The notes beneath the pieces are model-generated. The model made no database searches. It was not told the origin of the DNA and saw only the letters and a list, made by a program, of their open reading frames with translations. Position numbers and translations under genes: made by a program. Shown piece after piece: positions 1 through 8,558 of a stretch of DNA of 64,000 nucleotides. This stretch comes from Sphingomonadaceae bacterium OTU29LAMAA1 (lineage in GTDB: Bacteria > Pseudomonadota > Alphaproteobacteria > Sphingomonadales > Sphingomonadaceae): positions 3,479,001 to 3,543,000 of the forward strand of contig CP099617.1 in NCBI GenBank assembly GCA_024072375.1, given 5' to 3'. How positions within the stretch are numbered: position 1 is the stretch's first letter; each line of letters opens with the position of its first letter.

Positions 1-222
1 AAGGAAAACTGGCTCATCACGCTGGGCGTCTGCACCCATCTGGGCTGCGTACCGCTCGGCGCGGGCGAGGGTGAGAACAAGGGGCCGTTCGGCGGCTATT
101 TCTGTCCGTGCCATGGTTCGGCCTACGACACCGCGGCACGGATCCGTCAGGGACCGGCGCCGAAGAATCTCGTCGTTCCCGATTACACATTCAATTCCGA
201 CACCGTCGTTACGGTCGGCTGA
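1..222 (+). CDS. petA: Ubiquinol-cytochrome c reductase Rieske iron-sulfur subunit, 3' end only
   Basis: The last 73 codons of the Rieske subunit of the cytochrome bc1 complex; the start lies outside the window. The reading frame open from base 1 contains both cluster-binding boxes, CTHLGC and CPCHGS, which supply the Cys and His ligands of the [2Fe-2S] centre that takes electrons from ubiquinol. The stop (TGA 220-222) lies 14 bases before petB, so the three genes form the usual petABC operon. The N-terminal twin-arginine/membrane anchor part cannot be seen here. Identification rests on the cluster boxes and the neighbours and is very secure. Confidence 0.97.
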   Translation, partial: KENWLITLGVCTHLGCVPLGAGEGENKGPFGGYFCPCHGSAYDTAARIRQGPAPKNLVVPDYTFNSDTVVTVG

Positions 223-236
223 GGGAGACCCGGATC

Positions 237-1523
237 ATGAGCTTTCCCTGGGCCAAGCATTACGAGCCTAAGCAACCGCTGATGCGGTGGCTGGACGAGA
301 AGCTGCCGCTGCCGCGCCTCGTCTACAACGCCGTCGGCGCGGGCTATCCCGTGCCGCGCAACCTCAATTATTTCTGGAACTTCGGCGTGCTCGCCGGCGC
401 CGCACTGGCGATCCAGATCGTCACCGGCATCGTGCTGGCGATGCATTATGCCGCCAATGCCGGTGTCGCCTTCGGGTCGGTCGAAAGCATCATGCGCGAC
501 GTCAACGCCGGTTGGTTCCTGCGCTATGCGCATGCCAACGGTGCGTCGATGTTCCTGGCGGTCGTCTACATCCACATCGGTCGCGGCCTCTATTATGGGT
601 CGTACAAGGCCCCGCGCGAGATGGTGTGGCTGCTCGGCGTCGTCATCTTCCTGTTGATGATGGCCACCGCCTTCATGGGCTACGTGCTGCCATGGGGCCA
701 GATGAGCTTCTGGGGCGCGCAGGTCATCACCGGCTTCTTCTCGGCGATCCCGCTGGTCGGCGAAACGATCCGCGTGTGGCTGCTGGGCGGTTTCGCGCCG
801 GACAACGCCGCACTCAACCGCTTCTTCTCGCTGCACTATCTGCTGCCGTTCGTCACCGCGGGCGTCATCATCCTGCACATCTGGGCACTGCATATCCCGG
901 GGTCGAACAACCCCACCGGCGTCGAGGTGAAGGGCGAACAGGACACCGTGCCGTTCCATCCCTATTACACCGCCAAGGATGCGGTCGGGCTGGGCGTGTT
1001 CCTGCTGCTGTTCGCGGCGCTGATCTTCTTCAGCCCGAACCTGCTGGGTCACCCGGACAATTACATCGAGGCAAACCCGCTCTCGACGCCCGCACACATC
1101 GTTCCGGAATGGTATTTCCTGCCGTTCTACGCGATCCTGAAGAGCTTCACCGCCGACTTCATCATCGATGCGAAGCTGTGGGGCGTGCTCGCGATGTTCG
1201 GGTCGATCCTGCTGCTGTTCTTCCTGCCGTGGCTCGATACCTCGCCGGTCCGTTCGGCGAACTATCGTCCCAAGTACCGCATCTTCCTCGGCATCCTGCT
1301 GCTCGATGTGGTGGTACTCGGCTATGTCGGCGGCGCGGAGGCGAATGCCCGCAACGTCATCATGGGCCAGATCGCCTCGGCCTATTATTTCGCCCATTTC
1401 CTGATCATCCTGCCGTGGGTCGCACGTTCCGAACGTCCGCGTCCGCTGCCGAATTCGATCACTGAAGCGGTGCTCGCGAAGCAGGGCGGCACCAGCCCGG
1501 TCCAATCCGCGGCGCACGCCTGA
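237..1523 (+). CDS. petB: Cytochrome b of the bc1 complex
   Basis: A 428-residue integral membrane subunit that carries the two b hemes and the Qo/Qi quinone sites. The ATG at 237 follows a GGGAG ribosome site, and the protein then starts [11 protein letters not shown], typical for alphaproteobacterial cytochrome b; an upstream ATG in the same frame would add an unlikely extension overlapping petA. Two His-x13-His pairs (RYAH...YIHIG and LHYLL...LHIW) are the four axial heme ligands, and the PEWY motif of the Qo site is present. Length fits the family. It is the middle gene of petABC, 14 bases after petA and 24 before petC. Confidence 0.97.
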   Translation: MSFPWAKHYEPKQPLMRWLDEKLPLPRLVYNAVGAGYPVPRNLNYFWNFGVLAGAALAIQIVTGIVLAMHYAANAGVAFGSVESIMRDVNAGWFLRYAHANGASMFLAVVYIHIGRGLYYGSYKAPREMVWLLGVVIFLLMMATAFMGYVLPWGQMSFWGAQVITGFFSAIPLVGETIRVWLLGGFAPDNAALNRFFSLHYLLPFVTAGVIILHIWALHIPGSNNPTGVEVKGEQDTVPFHPYYTAKDAVGLGVFLLLFAALIFFSPNLLGHPDNYIEANPLSTPAHIVPEWYFLPFYAILKSFTADFIIDAKLWGVLAMFGSILLLFFLPWLDTSPVRSANYRPKYRIFLGILLLDVVVLGYVGGAEANARNVIMGQIASAYYFAHFLIILPWVARSERPRPLPNSITEAVLAKQGGTSPVQSAAHA

Positions 1524-1547
1524 ACCGACTGGGGATAACAGACCATC

Positions 1548-2390
1548 ATGCCTCGCATCATCGCATCCCTGATCGGCGCAGCGTTCGTCTTCGTGCTCGC
1601 GCTGGCGCTCTTCGGCACTGCCCGTACCGCCATCGAGGAGCCGGCGGCGGAAAGTGCCGAACACGTCTTCCATCTGCATCCCGAGGATATCGGGCTGTCC
1701 TCGAACGGCTTCTTCGGGAAGTTCGACAACCAGCAACTGCAGCGCGGCTTCCAGGTGTACAAGGAGGTTTGCGCCGCCTGTCACAGCCTGAAGTACGTGT
1801 CGTTCCGCGACCTCGGCAAGATCGGCTATTCCGAGCCTGAGGTGAAGGCGATCGCCAATCAGTGGGCGATCGAACAGCCATCGGTGAACCCCGAAACGGG
1901 TGAGGCGGCGACGCGCAAGAACGTGCCGTCCGATCGCTTCCCGTCGCCGTTCGCGAACGAGGTCGCCGCCCGCGCCGCGAACAACAATGCGCTGCCGCCC
2001 GACCTGTCACTGATGACCAAGGCGCGCCACGACGGTTCGAACTACGTCCATGCATTGCTGACGGGCTATCGCCAGCAGCCGGCGGCGCTGCTGAAGGAGT
2101 TCCCGGGCGCGAAGACGCCGGAGGGGCTGCACTACAACCCCTATTTCGCCAATCTTAACATCGCGATGCCGCCGCCGATCACGTCGGATGGTCAGGTGAC
2201 CTATTCTGACGGCACGAAGGCGACCAAGGACCAGATGGCGCGCGACGTGTCCGCATTCCTGACGTGGACGGCGGAACCCAACCTCAACGCCCGGCACGCG
2301 GCCGGCGTCGCGGCGGCGCTGTTCCTGCTGATCTTCTGCTTCCTTGCATGGGGCGCCTATCAGAACGTCTGGCGCGACGTGAAGCATTGA
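1548..2390 (+). CDS. petC: Cytochrome c1 of the bc1 complex
   Basis: A 280-residue c-type cytochrome that passes electrons from the Rieske protein to soluble or membrane cytochrome c. It has an N-terminal hydrophobic segment (residues 4-24), the CAACH heme-attachment motif at Cys75/Cys78/His79, and a single C-terminal anchor (about residues 250-272) followed by a short basic tail. Preceded by a GGGGA ribosome site. It is the last gene of petABC; a strong hairpin terminator follows about 30 bases after the stop. In this lineage petB and petC are separate genes, not the fused fbcH form. Confidence 0.97.
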   Translation: MPRIIASLIGAAFVFVLALALFGTARTAIEEPAAESAEHVFHLHPEDIGLSSNGFFGKFDNQQLQRGFQVYKEVCAACHSLKYVSFRDLGKIGYSEPEVKAIANQWAIEQPSVNPETGEAATRKNVPSDRFPSPFANEVAARAANNNALPPDLSLMTKARHDGSNYVHALLTGYRQQPAALLKEFPGAKTPEGLHYNPYFANLNIAMPPPITSDGQVTYSDGTKATKDQMARDVSAFLTWTAEPNLNARHAAGVAAALFLLIFCFLAWGAYQNVWRDVKH

Positions 2391-2422
2391 TCGCCGCGCC
2401 TTCGGGCGTAGCGACCGATCAG

Positions 2423-2460
2423 AAAACGGCGGCTGGAGCAAAAGCTCCGGTCGCCGTTTT
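2423..2460 (+). terminator. Rho-independent terminator of petABC
   Basis: An AAAACGGCG / CGCCGTTTT outer stem encloses a GGAGC-AAAA-GCTCC inner hairpin. The right arm ends in TTTT, giving the classic stem plus U-tract. It sits 33 bases after the petC stop and is nearly symmetrical, so it could also stop transcription from the other side. Confidence 0.9.
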
Positions 2461-2472
2461 CGTATCATCCCC

Positions 2473-2504
2473 TTCCGTCATCCCGGCGGACCCCGGGACC
2501 CGTC
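2473..2504. repeat. Dispersed GTCATCCCGGCG-type repeat, fragment
   Basis: The stretch begins TTCCGTCATCCCGGCG and continues into CCCCGGGACC. The same opening 16 bases recur at 32261. It lies in the 263-base gap between petC and apt; the rest of that gap (to 2653) shows no gene. Confidence 0.6.
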
Positions 2505-2653
2505 AAGGCAAGCGGCTGGCAGTCGTGCCCGCCCGCGGGATCATCCCATCCATCGATCCAGGCGTTCGTCAGAATAACGCAGCAGGGACGGTGGTGAGTT
2601 GGGTCCGCCGCGTCAGGTTGACCTCCCGCCACCACGGCACCACAGCTTCGCCC

Positions 2654-3184
2654 ATGAACGATGATCTCAAGGCGCTGATCCGCACCATCCCCGACTTCCC
2701 GAAGCCCGGCATCCAGTTCCGCGACATCACCACCTTGCTGCTCGATCCCGCGGGGTTTGCGACGACGATCGAACGGATGGCGGCGGCGGCGATCGGTCCG
2801 ATCGATCTCGTCGCCGGGATCGAGGCGCGAGGCTTCATCTTCGCCGCCGCGCTCGCGCTGCCGCTGCGTGCCGGTGTGCTGCTCATCCGCAAGGACGGCA
2901 AGCTGCCGGGGGCAACGATCGCGGAGGATTATACGCTGGAATACGGGGAGGACCGGATCGTCATGCATGAGGACGCGCTGGTGCCCGGCCAGCGCGTGTT
3001 GCTGGTCGACGATCTGATCGCCACCGGTGGCACCGCCCGCGCGGCAGTCCGCCTGCTCCGCAAGGCGGGGGCGGCGGTGGAACAGGCCCAGTTCGTCGTC
3101 GACCTGCCCGATCTGGGCGGCGCGGAAACCGTGCGCGCCGATGGCGTCCGCGTCGATTCGCTGATCCAGTTCGCCGGTCATTAA
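2654..3184 (+). CDS. apt: Adenine phosphoribosyltransferase
   Basis: A 176-residue cytosolic purine salvage enzyme that makes AMP from adenine and PRPP. Family features are the N-terminal IRTIPDFPKPGI segment, the GIEARGFIF loop and the PRPP-binding motif VLLVDDLIATGGTA (about residues 115-128). The ATG at 2654 gives the normal family length; the frame stays open much further upstream into petC, but that part does not resemble the family. It stands alone between the petC terminator and a lipoprotein gene on the same strand. Confidence 0.95.
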   Translation: MNDDLKALIRTIPDFPKPGIQFRDITTLLLDPAGFATTIERMAAAAIGPIDLVAGIEARGFIFAAALALPLRAGVLLIRKDGKLPGATIAEDYTLEYGEDRIVMHEDALVPGQRVLLVDDLIATGGTARAAVRLLRKAGAAVEQAQFVVDLPDLGGAETVRADGVRVDSLIQFAGH

Positions 3185-3278
3185 CCGTTCAGCCGGAACT
3201 TGCGACAAGTCGCCCTCGTTGAACGACGATCGGCGCGTATCTGCCTTTGCTCGCGCCCCTCGATGACGGGAGAGCATC

Positions 3279-3986
3279 ATGTTCCTGAAGCGTCTGGCCC
3301 TTGCTGGCCTTATTTTCGGTGTCGGCATCGGCACCGCGGCTTGTACGGACGGATACGGCTATAGCGGCGTGTCGGTCGGTTACGGCGGTGGCGGTTATTA
3401 CGACGACGGCTACGGTTATGCCGATCCCTATTATGGCGGCGGCTACGCCGGCTATCCCAGCTATTTCGGCTGGTATGGCGACTATTATTATCCGGGCACC
3501 GGGATCTACGTCTACGACCAGTATCGCCGGCCGTTCCGCTGGAACAACACGCAACGGCGCTATTGGGAGGGCCGCCGCAACACGTGGCGCGGCGATCGCA
3601 ACTTCCGCAACGACTGGAACGGGTTCAACCGCAACAACGGCCAGTGGCAGGGCAATCGTACCCCCGGATACCGCAACGACGGCTATCGTGGCGATCGTAC
3701 GCCGGGCTATCGCGGCAACCGCGGCGACGGGACACCGGGCTATCGTGGCGACGGCAACCGGGGCGATCGGACACCCGGCTATCGTGGCGACGGTAACCGC
3801 GGTGATCGCGGTAACTGGCGCGGCAATCGCCCCAATGTATCCGGGCAGTCCGTCACCACGCCGCGCGTCGCGAGGCCGGACGCCAACCCCGGCGGCAACC
3901 AGCGTGGCTGGGGCGGCAATCGGGGCCCGGGCGGTAACAGGGGCTGGGGCGGCAACCGCACCGGCGGCAATCGCGAACGGCGCTGA
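3279..3986 (+). CDS. Gly/Tyr/Arg-rich lipoprotein with tandem repeats, function unknown
   Basis: A 235-residue protein with an N-terminal signal ending in a lipobox (GTAAC, Cys22), so it is probably an outer-membrane or periplasmic lipoprotein. After the cysteine comes a Gly/Tyr-rich stretch (residues 25-75), a Trp/Arg/Asn-rich middle (about 85-125), four degenerate TPGYR repeats (127-176) and a Gly/Asn/Trp/Arg-rich basic tail. No enzyme motif is visible. The composition suggests a disordered, positively charged tail that could bind polysaccharide, peptidoglycan or nucleic acid; this is inference only. It ends at a hairpin shared with the convergent MaoC gene. Confidence 0.8.
   Translation: MFLKRLALAGLIFGVGIGTAACTDGYGYSGVSVGYGGGGYYDDGYGYADPYYGGGYAGYPSYFGWYGDYYYPGTGIYVYDQYRRPFRWNNTQRRYWEGRRNTWRGDRNFRNDWNGFNRNNGQWQGNRTPGYRNDGYRGDRTPGYRGNRGDGTPGYRGDGNRGDRTPGYRGDGNRGDRGNWRGNRPNVSGQSVTTPRVARPDANPGGNQRGWGGNRGPGGNRGWGGNRTGGNRERR
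3657..3806 (+). repeat. Coding tandem repeats (TPGYR units)
   Basis: Four head-to-tail units of 13, 11, 13 and 13 codons inside the lipoprotein gene, each containing TPGYR followed by a Gly/Asp/Asn/Arg-rich remainder (residues 127-176). The third and fourth units are almost identical at the DNA level, which points to recent duplication and possible length variation between strains. Confidence 0.8.
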
Positions 3987-3994
3987 CCTGCACG

Positions 3995-4024
3995 ACCGTC
4001 ATCTCACGCAGGTGGGATGACGGT
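3995..4024. terminator. Bidirectional hairpin between convergent genes
   Basis: ACCGTCATCTCAC pairs with GTGGGATGACGGT (13 bp, one wobble) around a GCAG loop. It lies between the lipoprotein stop (3986) and the end of the oppositely oriented MaoC-like gene (4038). No long T-tract follows. Confidence 0.65.
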
Positions 4025-4037
4025 TGCGCCCGACGGA

Positions 4038-4484
4038 CTAACGCGGTCTGGTTTCCACCAGACCGTTCGACACGAACGTCATCACCACGATGTCGTCCTG
4101 ATTGAACACGGACATCCGGCTCTTGAAGATGCCCATTTCGGGCCGGCTGGCGGAGCGACGCTTTTCCAGCACCTCGCTTTCGCAGCGCAGCCGGTCGCCC
4201 GGATAGACCGGCTTCAGCCAGCGCAGTTCGTCGATCCCCGGTGATCCCAGTCCCGCCTGGGCGTTCGCCTTCAGATGTTCGACGAGCATCGCCATCGTCA
4301 TCGCACAGGTATGCCAGCCGCTCGCCGACAATCGGCCGAAATGGGTCTTCGCCGCGGCCTCGTCCGACAGGTGGAACGGCTGTGGATCGTACTTCCCGGC
4401 GAAAGCGACCACTTCATCACGGGTCACCGGATAGTCGCCGAAGCTGGCCCTGGTCCCGACCTCGATATCCTCGAAATACTGCAC
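4038..4484 (-). CDS. MaoC-like (R)-hydratase/dehydratase family protein
   Basis: A 148-residue single hot-dog domain protein. The hydratase signature is visible: a catalytic Asp in KYDPQPFH and His in PFHLSDEAA, followed by GRLSASGWHT. These proteins hydrate enoyl-CoA or related thioesters; the exact substrate cannot be read from the sequence. The start is GTG at 4484, with AGGAGA six bases upstream. It begins 11 bases after the end of the phosphodiesterase gene on the same strand and may be co-transcribed with it, without an obvious shared role. Confidence 0.85.
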   Translation of the reverse strand: MQYFEDIEVGTRASFGDYPVTRDEVVAFAGKYDPQPFHLSDEAAAKTHFGRLSASGWHTCAMTMAMLVEHLKANAQAGLGSPGIDELRWLKPVYPGDRLRCESEVLEKRRSASRPEMGIFKSRMSVFNQDDIVVMTFVSNGLVETRPR

Positions 4485-4494
4485 GGCCGCTCTC

Positions 4495-5808
4495 CTATCG
4501 TTTCAACACCTGCCTAAACGGTGCGTCGCTGCCGTCCAGTCCGGCCGCCATGGGCAGTCCGATCAGGTCGCGCAGCAGCGGATTGATGTCGGTGTTGTCG
4601 AAGCCCGCGAGCCGCTTGCCACCGACGAAGGCCGGCCCGTTGGCGATGAACAGCGCCGCCATGTCGGGCGCACGATTGTCGTAGCCGTGGGCACCGCCCT
4701 GGAAGGCGTCGGCGGTCGCACTCTTCAGGATCAGCCAGCCGGGTTCCGCCAGACAGACGTACGGCGGGATGCGGGGATTGCCGCCATAGCGGAACCGCGC
4801 CGGCACTGCATTCTTGCGCCAGCACGTCATGTGCGGATGCGGCCGGAGCAGCGCCGCCTCCAGTGCGGCTTCGCGCCCCGCCACCGGGAACAGCGTCGCA
4901 TAGGGGCCGCTTTCCAGCAGGCGATAGTCGGTCACGTTCGCCACACGGTCGAGCGGGATCGTGCGCGTGCTGTCGGTAGCGGCCATGCCGTGGTCGGCGA
5001 CGATCACCAGATTGGCCGGCTGTCGCAGCTCGCGCAGGCCCTGCACCAGTCGACCGATCTGGACGTCGACGTCCGCTACCGCCTGTGTCGTTGCCGCCGC
5101 CTGCGGCCCGTTGGCATGGCCGGCACTGTCGACCGTGTCGAAGTATAGCGTCACGAAGCGCGGGCGCGTCGCCTCCGGTCGGCGCATCCAGTCGATCACC
5201 GCATCGACGCGGCTCGTGCCGGTCACCGCCTGATTGAACTGCTGCCAAACCTTCGGGCGGGTCGCATCGCGGATCGCGCCATGGCTGTCGGGAATGATCG
5301 TCCCGCCCCAGCCCACGTTGGCACCGGGCCAGAACATCGTCGCGGTCCGGACGCCCGCCTTCTCTGCGGTCACCCAGATGGGTTCTGCGGCGTTCCACCA
5401 GAACGGGTCGTCGCTCGCCATCGTGAAGGTTTCGCCCGGACGTGCGGGGTCCTCCATCCTGTTGCCGACGATGCCGTGATGGTCCGGCACCTTGCCGGTC
5501 ACCAGCGTCCAGTGATTGGGGAAGGTGACGGAGGGAAACGACGGCCGCATCGACGCGCTGACACCGCCGGCAGCAAGTTCGGACAGGTTCGGTGTCACCC
5601 CGCGGTCGAGGTAATCGGGCCGGAAGCCATCGATCGACACGAGGATGGTGACCGGCGCCCCCATCGTCCGCGGCATCGGTGCCGGGGGCAGGGTCGTGCC
5701 CGACGCTGCCGGGGCGGGCTGGGTCACCGGCGAGAGGGCCGGCGGCGTGTAGGGCAGGGCGCAGGCGGCGAGCGACAGAATGGAGCAGGCGAGGGGAATC
5801 AGTCTCAC
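4495..5808 (-). CDS. Nucleotide pyrophosphatase/phosphodiesterase (NPP) family lipoprotein
   Basis: A 437-residue alkaline-phosphatase-superfamily hydrolase. A lipoprotein signal ends LSLAAC (Cys16) and is followed by a Pro/Ala-rich linker (about 17-50), so the catalytic domain lies outside the cytoplasm. Metal and active-site motifs are intact: SIDGFRPDYL, the nucleophile Thr in FPSVTFPNHW, DTVDSAGHANG and VIVADHGM. The family cleaves phosphodiester or pyrophosphate bonds in nucleotides or lipids; the substrate is not determined here. The start is taken as GTG at 5808 because it places the signal peptide at the N-terminus; its ribosome site is weak. Confidence 0.9.
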   Translation of the reverse strand: MRLIPLACSILSLAACALPYTPPALSPVTQPAPAASGTTLPPAPMPRTMGAPVTILVSIDGFRPDYLDRGVTPNLSELAAGGVSASMRPSFPSVTFPNHWTLVTGKVPDHHGIVGNRMEDPARPGETFTMASDDPFWWNAAEPIWVTAEKAGVRTATMFWPGANVGWGGTIIPDSHGAIRDATRPKVWQQFNQAVTGTSRVDAVIDWMRRPEATRPRFVTLYFDTVDSAGHANGPQAAATTQAVADVDVQIGRLVQGLRELRQPANLVIVADHGMAATDSTRTIPLDRVANVTDYRLLESGPYATLFPVAGREAALEAALLRPHPHMTCWRKNAVPARFRYGGNPRIPPYVCLAEPGWLILKSATADAFQGGAHGYDNRAPDMAALFIANGPAFVGGKRLAGFDNTDINPLLRDLIGLPMAAGLDGSDAPFRQVLKR

Positions 5809-5955
5809 GAGGCGATCGTCCCGGACGTTGAAGCCGGAGCCGCCTTACGCGGGAGCAGGCCAGGGCGACAAGGTCACCTGACACCGGTTTTGCGGGTCCT
5901 TCCTTCAGGCACTCCGCACCATCGGATGGCGACGTCCTTGCCGAGGCAGGCCGTC

Positions 5956-6148
5956 GCTTACCTCCCCCTCCGTCACGGCTAACGCCGCGCCACCTCCCCC
6001 TCGCGGGGGAGGATTTGAAGAACCGGCCGTTTCAAAGACGAGACGGTTCTCGCTGCTATCCGCGGACTAAATGACGTGAGCTCAACTTCATTCCTCCCCC
6101 GCAAGGGGGAGGTGGCGCGGCGTAGCCGTGACGGAGGGGGAGGTACGC
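5956..6148. repeat. Dispersed palindromic repeat family A, copy 1 (two inverted arms)
   Basis: Left arm 5956-6014 (CTCCCCCTCCGTCACGGC... to GGGGGAGGA) and right arm 6091-6148 are almost perfect reverse complements around a 76-base spacer; each arm also folds on itself (CCTCCCCC..GGGGGAGG). The element fills much of the 466-base gap between the NPP gene and ychF. Nothing else is recognisable in that gap apart from the presumed NPP promoter region near 5809-5900. Related elements lie at 37654 and 46271. Confidence 0.85.
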
Positions 6149-6274
6149 GCCGTCTCGTGCGATCGGATCACGACCGCCCGTTCGCTCGACACCGGTCGGG
6201 CATCGACGAACGAGGCACCAGCAAAGTTCTCTCCCACGGGGACATCGCCCGTTCCGGATGGGGAGATTACGAGA

Positions 6275-7375
6275 TCACACGTTGAAGCGGAACAGCATCA
6301 CGTCGCCGTCGTGGACGACATACTCCTTGCCTTCCTGCCGCAGCTTGCCCGTTTCGCGCGCGCCGGCTTCGCCCTTGCAGGCGATGTAATCGTCGTACGC
6401 GATGGTCTCGGCGCGAATGAAGCCGCGTTCGAAGTCGGTGTGGATTTCGCCTGCCGCATTCGGCGCCTTCGCACCGGCATGCACGGTCCACGCCCGCGCT
6501 TCCTTGGGACCGACGGTGAAGAAGGTCAGCAGGTGCAACAGCTTGTATCCGGCGGTGATGACGCGGGCGAGGCCGGTTTCCTCCAGCCCAAGCTCGGCGA
6601 GGAATTCGCCGCGATCCTCGGGCGCCATCGTCGCGATCTCGGCTTCGATCGCCGCGGATACGACGACCGCCTCGGCACCCTCCGCCTTCGCCTTCTCGAA
6701 CACCTTCGCCGACAGCGCGTTGCCGTTCGCCGCATCGCTCTCGTCGACGTTGCAGACGTACAGCACCGGCTTGGCGGTGATCAGCTGCGCGCCCGCGAAC
6801 ACGCGGGCTTCCTCCGCATCCTTGGGCTGGGTGAGGCGAGCAGGCTTGCCCTCGCGCAGCAACTCGAGCGCCTGGCCGAGTACCGCTGCACCGATCTTCG
6901 CCTCCTTGTCGCCCTGCTGACCCTTCTTGATCAGGTTCGGCACGCGCTTTTCGAGGCTTTCGAGGTCGGACAGCATCAGCTCGGTCTCGACCGTCTCGGC
7001 GTCGGCGATCGGGTCGACCTTGCCCTCGACATGCGTCACGTCGCCATCGGTGAAGCAGCGCAAGACGTGGACGATCGCATCGACTTCACGGATGTTGCCG
7101 AGGAACTGGTTGCCGAGCCCTTCGCCCTTCGACGCGCCGCGGACGAGGCCGGCGATGTCGACGAACGCGAGCTGCGTCTCGATGATCTTGGCCGATCCCG
7201 CGATCTCCGCCAGTTTGTACAGCCGCGGATCGGGCACCGCGACGTTGCCGACGTTGGGTTCGATCGTGCAGAACGGATAATTGGCCGCCTGCGCCGCCGC
7301 CGTCTCGGTCAAAGCATTGAAGAGGGTGGACTTGCCGACGTTGGGCAGGCCCACGATACCGCAGCGGAAACCCAT
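6275..7375 (-). CDS. ychF: Ribosome-associated ATPase YchF (Obg family)
   Basis: A 366-residue P-loop protein. G1 is GLPNVGKSTLF (residues 8-18), and the G4 position reads NVDE in place of the GTPase NKxD, which is why YchF prefers ATP. A coiled-coil insertion (about 125-210) and a C-terminal TGS domain (ending GDVMLFRFNV) are in place. Length is typical. It binds ribosomes and affects redox stress responses in studied bacteria. Transcribed alone, divergent from the TRIC-type gene. Confidence 0.96.
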   Translation of the reverse strand: MGFRCGIVGLPNVGKSTLFNALTETAAAQAANYPFCTIEPNVGNVAVPDPRLYKLAEIAGSAKIIETQLAFVDIAGLVRGASKGEGLGNQFLGNIREVDAIVHVLRCFTDGDVTHVEGKVDPIADAETVETELMLSDLESLEKRVPNLIKKGQQGDKEAKIGAAVLGQALELLREGKPARLTQPKDAEEARVFAGAQLITAKPVLYVCNVDESDAANGNALSAKVFEKAKAEGAEAVVVSAAIEAEIATMAPEDRGEFLAELGLEETGLARVITAGYKLLHLLTFFTVGPKEARAWTVHAGAKAPNAAGEIHTDFERGFIRAETIAYDDYIACKGEAGARETGKLRQEGKEYVVHDGDVMLFRFNV

Positions 7376-7518
7376 GGGAACACTCGCGTCTGGATAGGGA
7401 AAGCGCGCGCCTTACCGGTTGCGCCGCCGCTTGGCCAGTCGCGAGCCGCCAGTGCCCGTATCCGATCATCGAGCACCCGGTTCAATTCCTGGCGACAATC
7501 CTCTAGGCGACGGACACG

Positions 7519-8160
7519 ATGCTGCCGCCGCTTCCCCAGACCGCCTCGCTGCTGCCCGCATTCGCGCCATGGTTCGATGTGGCGGGCCTCGCCGTGTTCG
7601 CCGTTTCGGGTGCCCTCGCAGCGGCGAAGCGCGGGCAGACCGCCGTGACGCTGGCCTTTTTCGCGCTCATCACCGGCGTCGGTGGCGGCACCGTGCGCGA
7701 CCTGCTGATCGATGCGCCGGTGTTCTGGGTCCACGACCCGCGGGCCGCGACCGTCTGCCTGGCGATGGCGGCGGCGGTGTGGGTGACGCCCGAGCGCTGG
7801 TGGAAGGATAGCGCGCTCGACTGGTTCGACGCGATCGGCCTCGCCGCCTATGCCGTATATGGCGCGGCGAAGGCGGTCGGCTATGGCGTGCCACCGGTGC
7901 CCGCCGCGCTGATGGGCGTCGTCACCGCCTGTGTCGGCGGTATTATCCGCGATGTGCTGGCAGGGGAGCCGTCGATCCTGATGCGGCCGGAGCTGTACGT
8001 CACGGCTGCGGCGCTGTCGTCGTCGCTCTACGTCGCATTGGGTCTGGCCGGACTGGCGGGGGCGCCCGCGGCGGTCATCGCCGCCGCCGCCGGTTTTGCC
8101 CTGCGCGCGATGGCGATCCGCTATCACATCGCCTTGCCCGCCTATCGCAGCCGTCCCTAG
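7519..8160 (+). CDS. TRIC-type cation channel family membrane protein (UPF0126)
   Basis: A 213-residue protein with about seven membrane segments. It is a tandem duplication of a three-helix unit, each with the Gly/Arg-Asp signature: GGGTVRDLL in the first half and GGIIRDVL in the second. Bacterial homologues (YadS/YicG group) resemble trimeric intracellular cation channels of animals, and some form K+-permeable pores. The physiological role is unknown. It converges on the small membrane protein that follows, five bases away. Confidence 0.88.
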   Translation: MLPPLPQTASLLPAFAPWFDVAGLAVFAVSGALAAAKRGQTAVTLAFFALITGVGGGTVRDLLIDAPVFWVHDPRAATVCLAMAAAVWVTPERWWKDSALDWFDAIGLAAYAVYGAAKAVGYGVPPVPAALMGVVTACVGGIIRDVLAGEPSILMRPELYVTAAALSSSLYVALGLAGLAGAPAAVIAAAAGFALRAMAIRYHIALPAYRSRP

Positions 8161-8164
8161 GCGA

Positions 8165-8503
8165 TCAGGACGTCAGCGACTTGACGTACAGATAGAGGAA
8201 CATGCCGAGTCCGACGGACAGCAGCAGCGGAGAGGCATGGCGATACAGGTTGATCTTGCCCGTCAACGGTTTGCCCGAGAAACGCGCCTCCACGATCAGG
8301 CCGGTCGCGAAGAACGAACTGAACGCCGCCACCCCGATCACGACCAGCGCCATGACGACGGATACGGCGGATCGGCCATGCACCTTGTCGGCGAGCGCCG
8401 CCACGCCGGCCAGCGAGAAGAGGCATAGCGAGGTGAGATGCTTGAGATAGTCGTACAGCATCGCATCGCCGCTGGTGCCGGCCTGCGCGTCGTCGTCGTT
8501 CAT
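8165..8503 (-). CDS. Small membrane protein of unknown function
   Basis: A 112-residue protein with a short acidic N-terminus (MNDDDAQAG) and three hydrophobic segments (about residues 24-38, 46-70 and 91-106). No family is recognised. The ATG at 8503 is chosen because the frame upstream runs antisense through the acetyltransferase coding region. It is 55 bases downstream of the acetyltransferase gene on the same strand and may be the last gene of a transcript that starts at sppA. Confidence 0.7.
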   Translation of the reverse strand: MNDDDAQAGTSGDAMLYDYLKHLTSLCLFSLAGVAALADKVHGRSAVSVVMALVVIGVAAFSSFFATGLIVEARFSGKPLTGKINLYRHASPLLLSVGLGMFLYLYVKSLTS

Positions 8504-8558
8504 GCGTCTGCCTCCCGATCGGCTTCGATCGCGATCGCGGCCTGCGACAGGGGCGTGG

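Noticed and set aside
183..1784. Long minus-strand open frame opposite petB/petC
   Set aside because: It is antisense to two clear cytochrome genes and its composition is Arg/Asp/Gln-rich, as expected from reading a high-GC gene backwards.
3657..3806. Possible CRISPR-like array
   Set aside because: The repeats are in frame, translate to TPGYR units, have no unique spacers of constant size and no cas genes are near.
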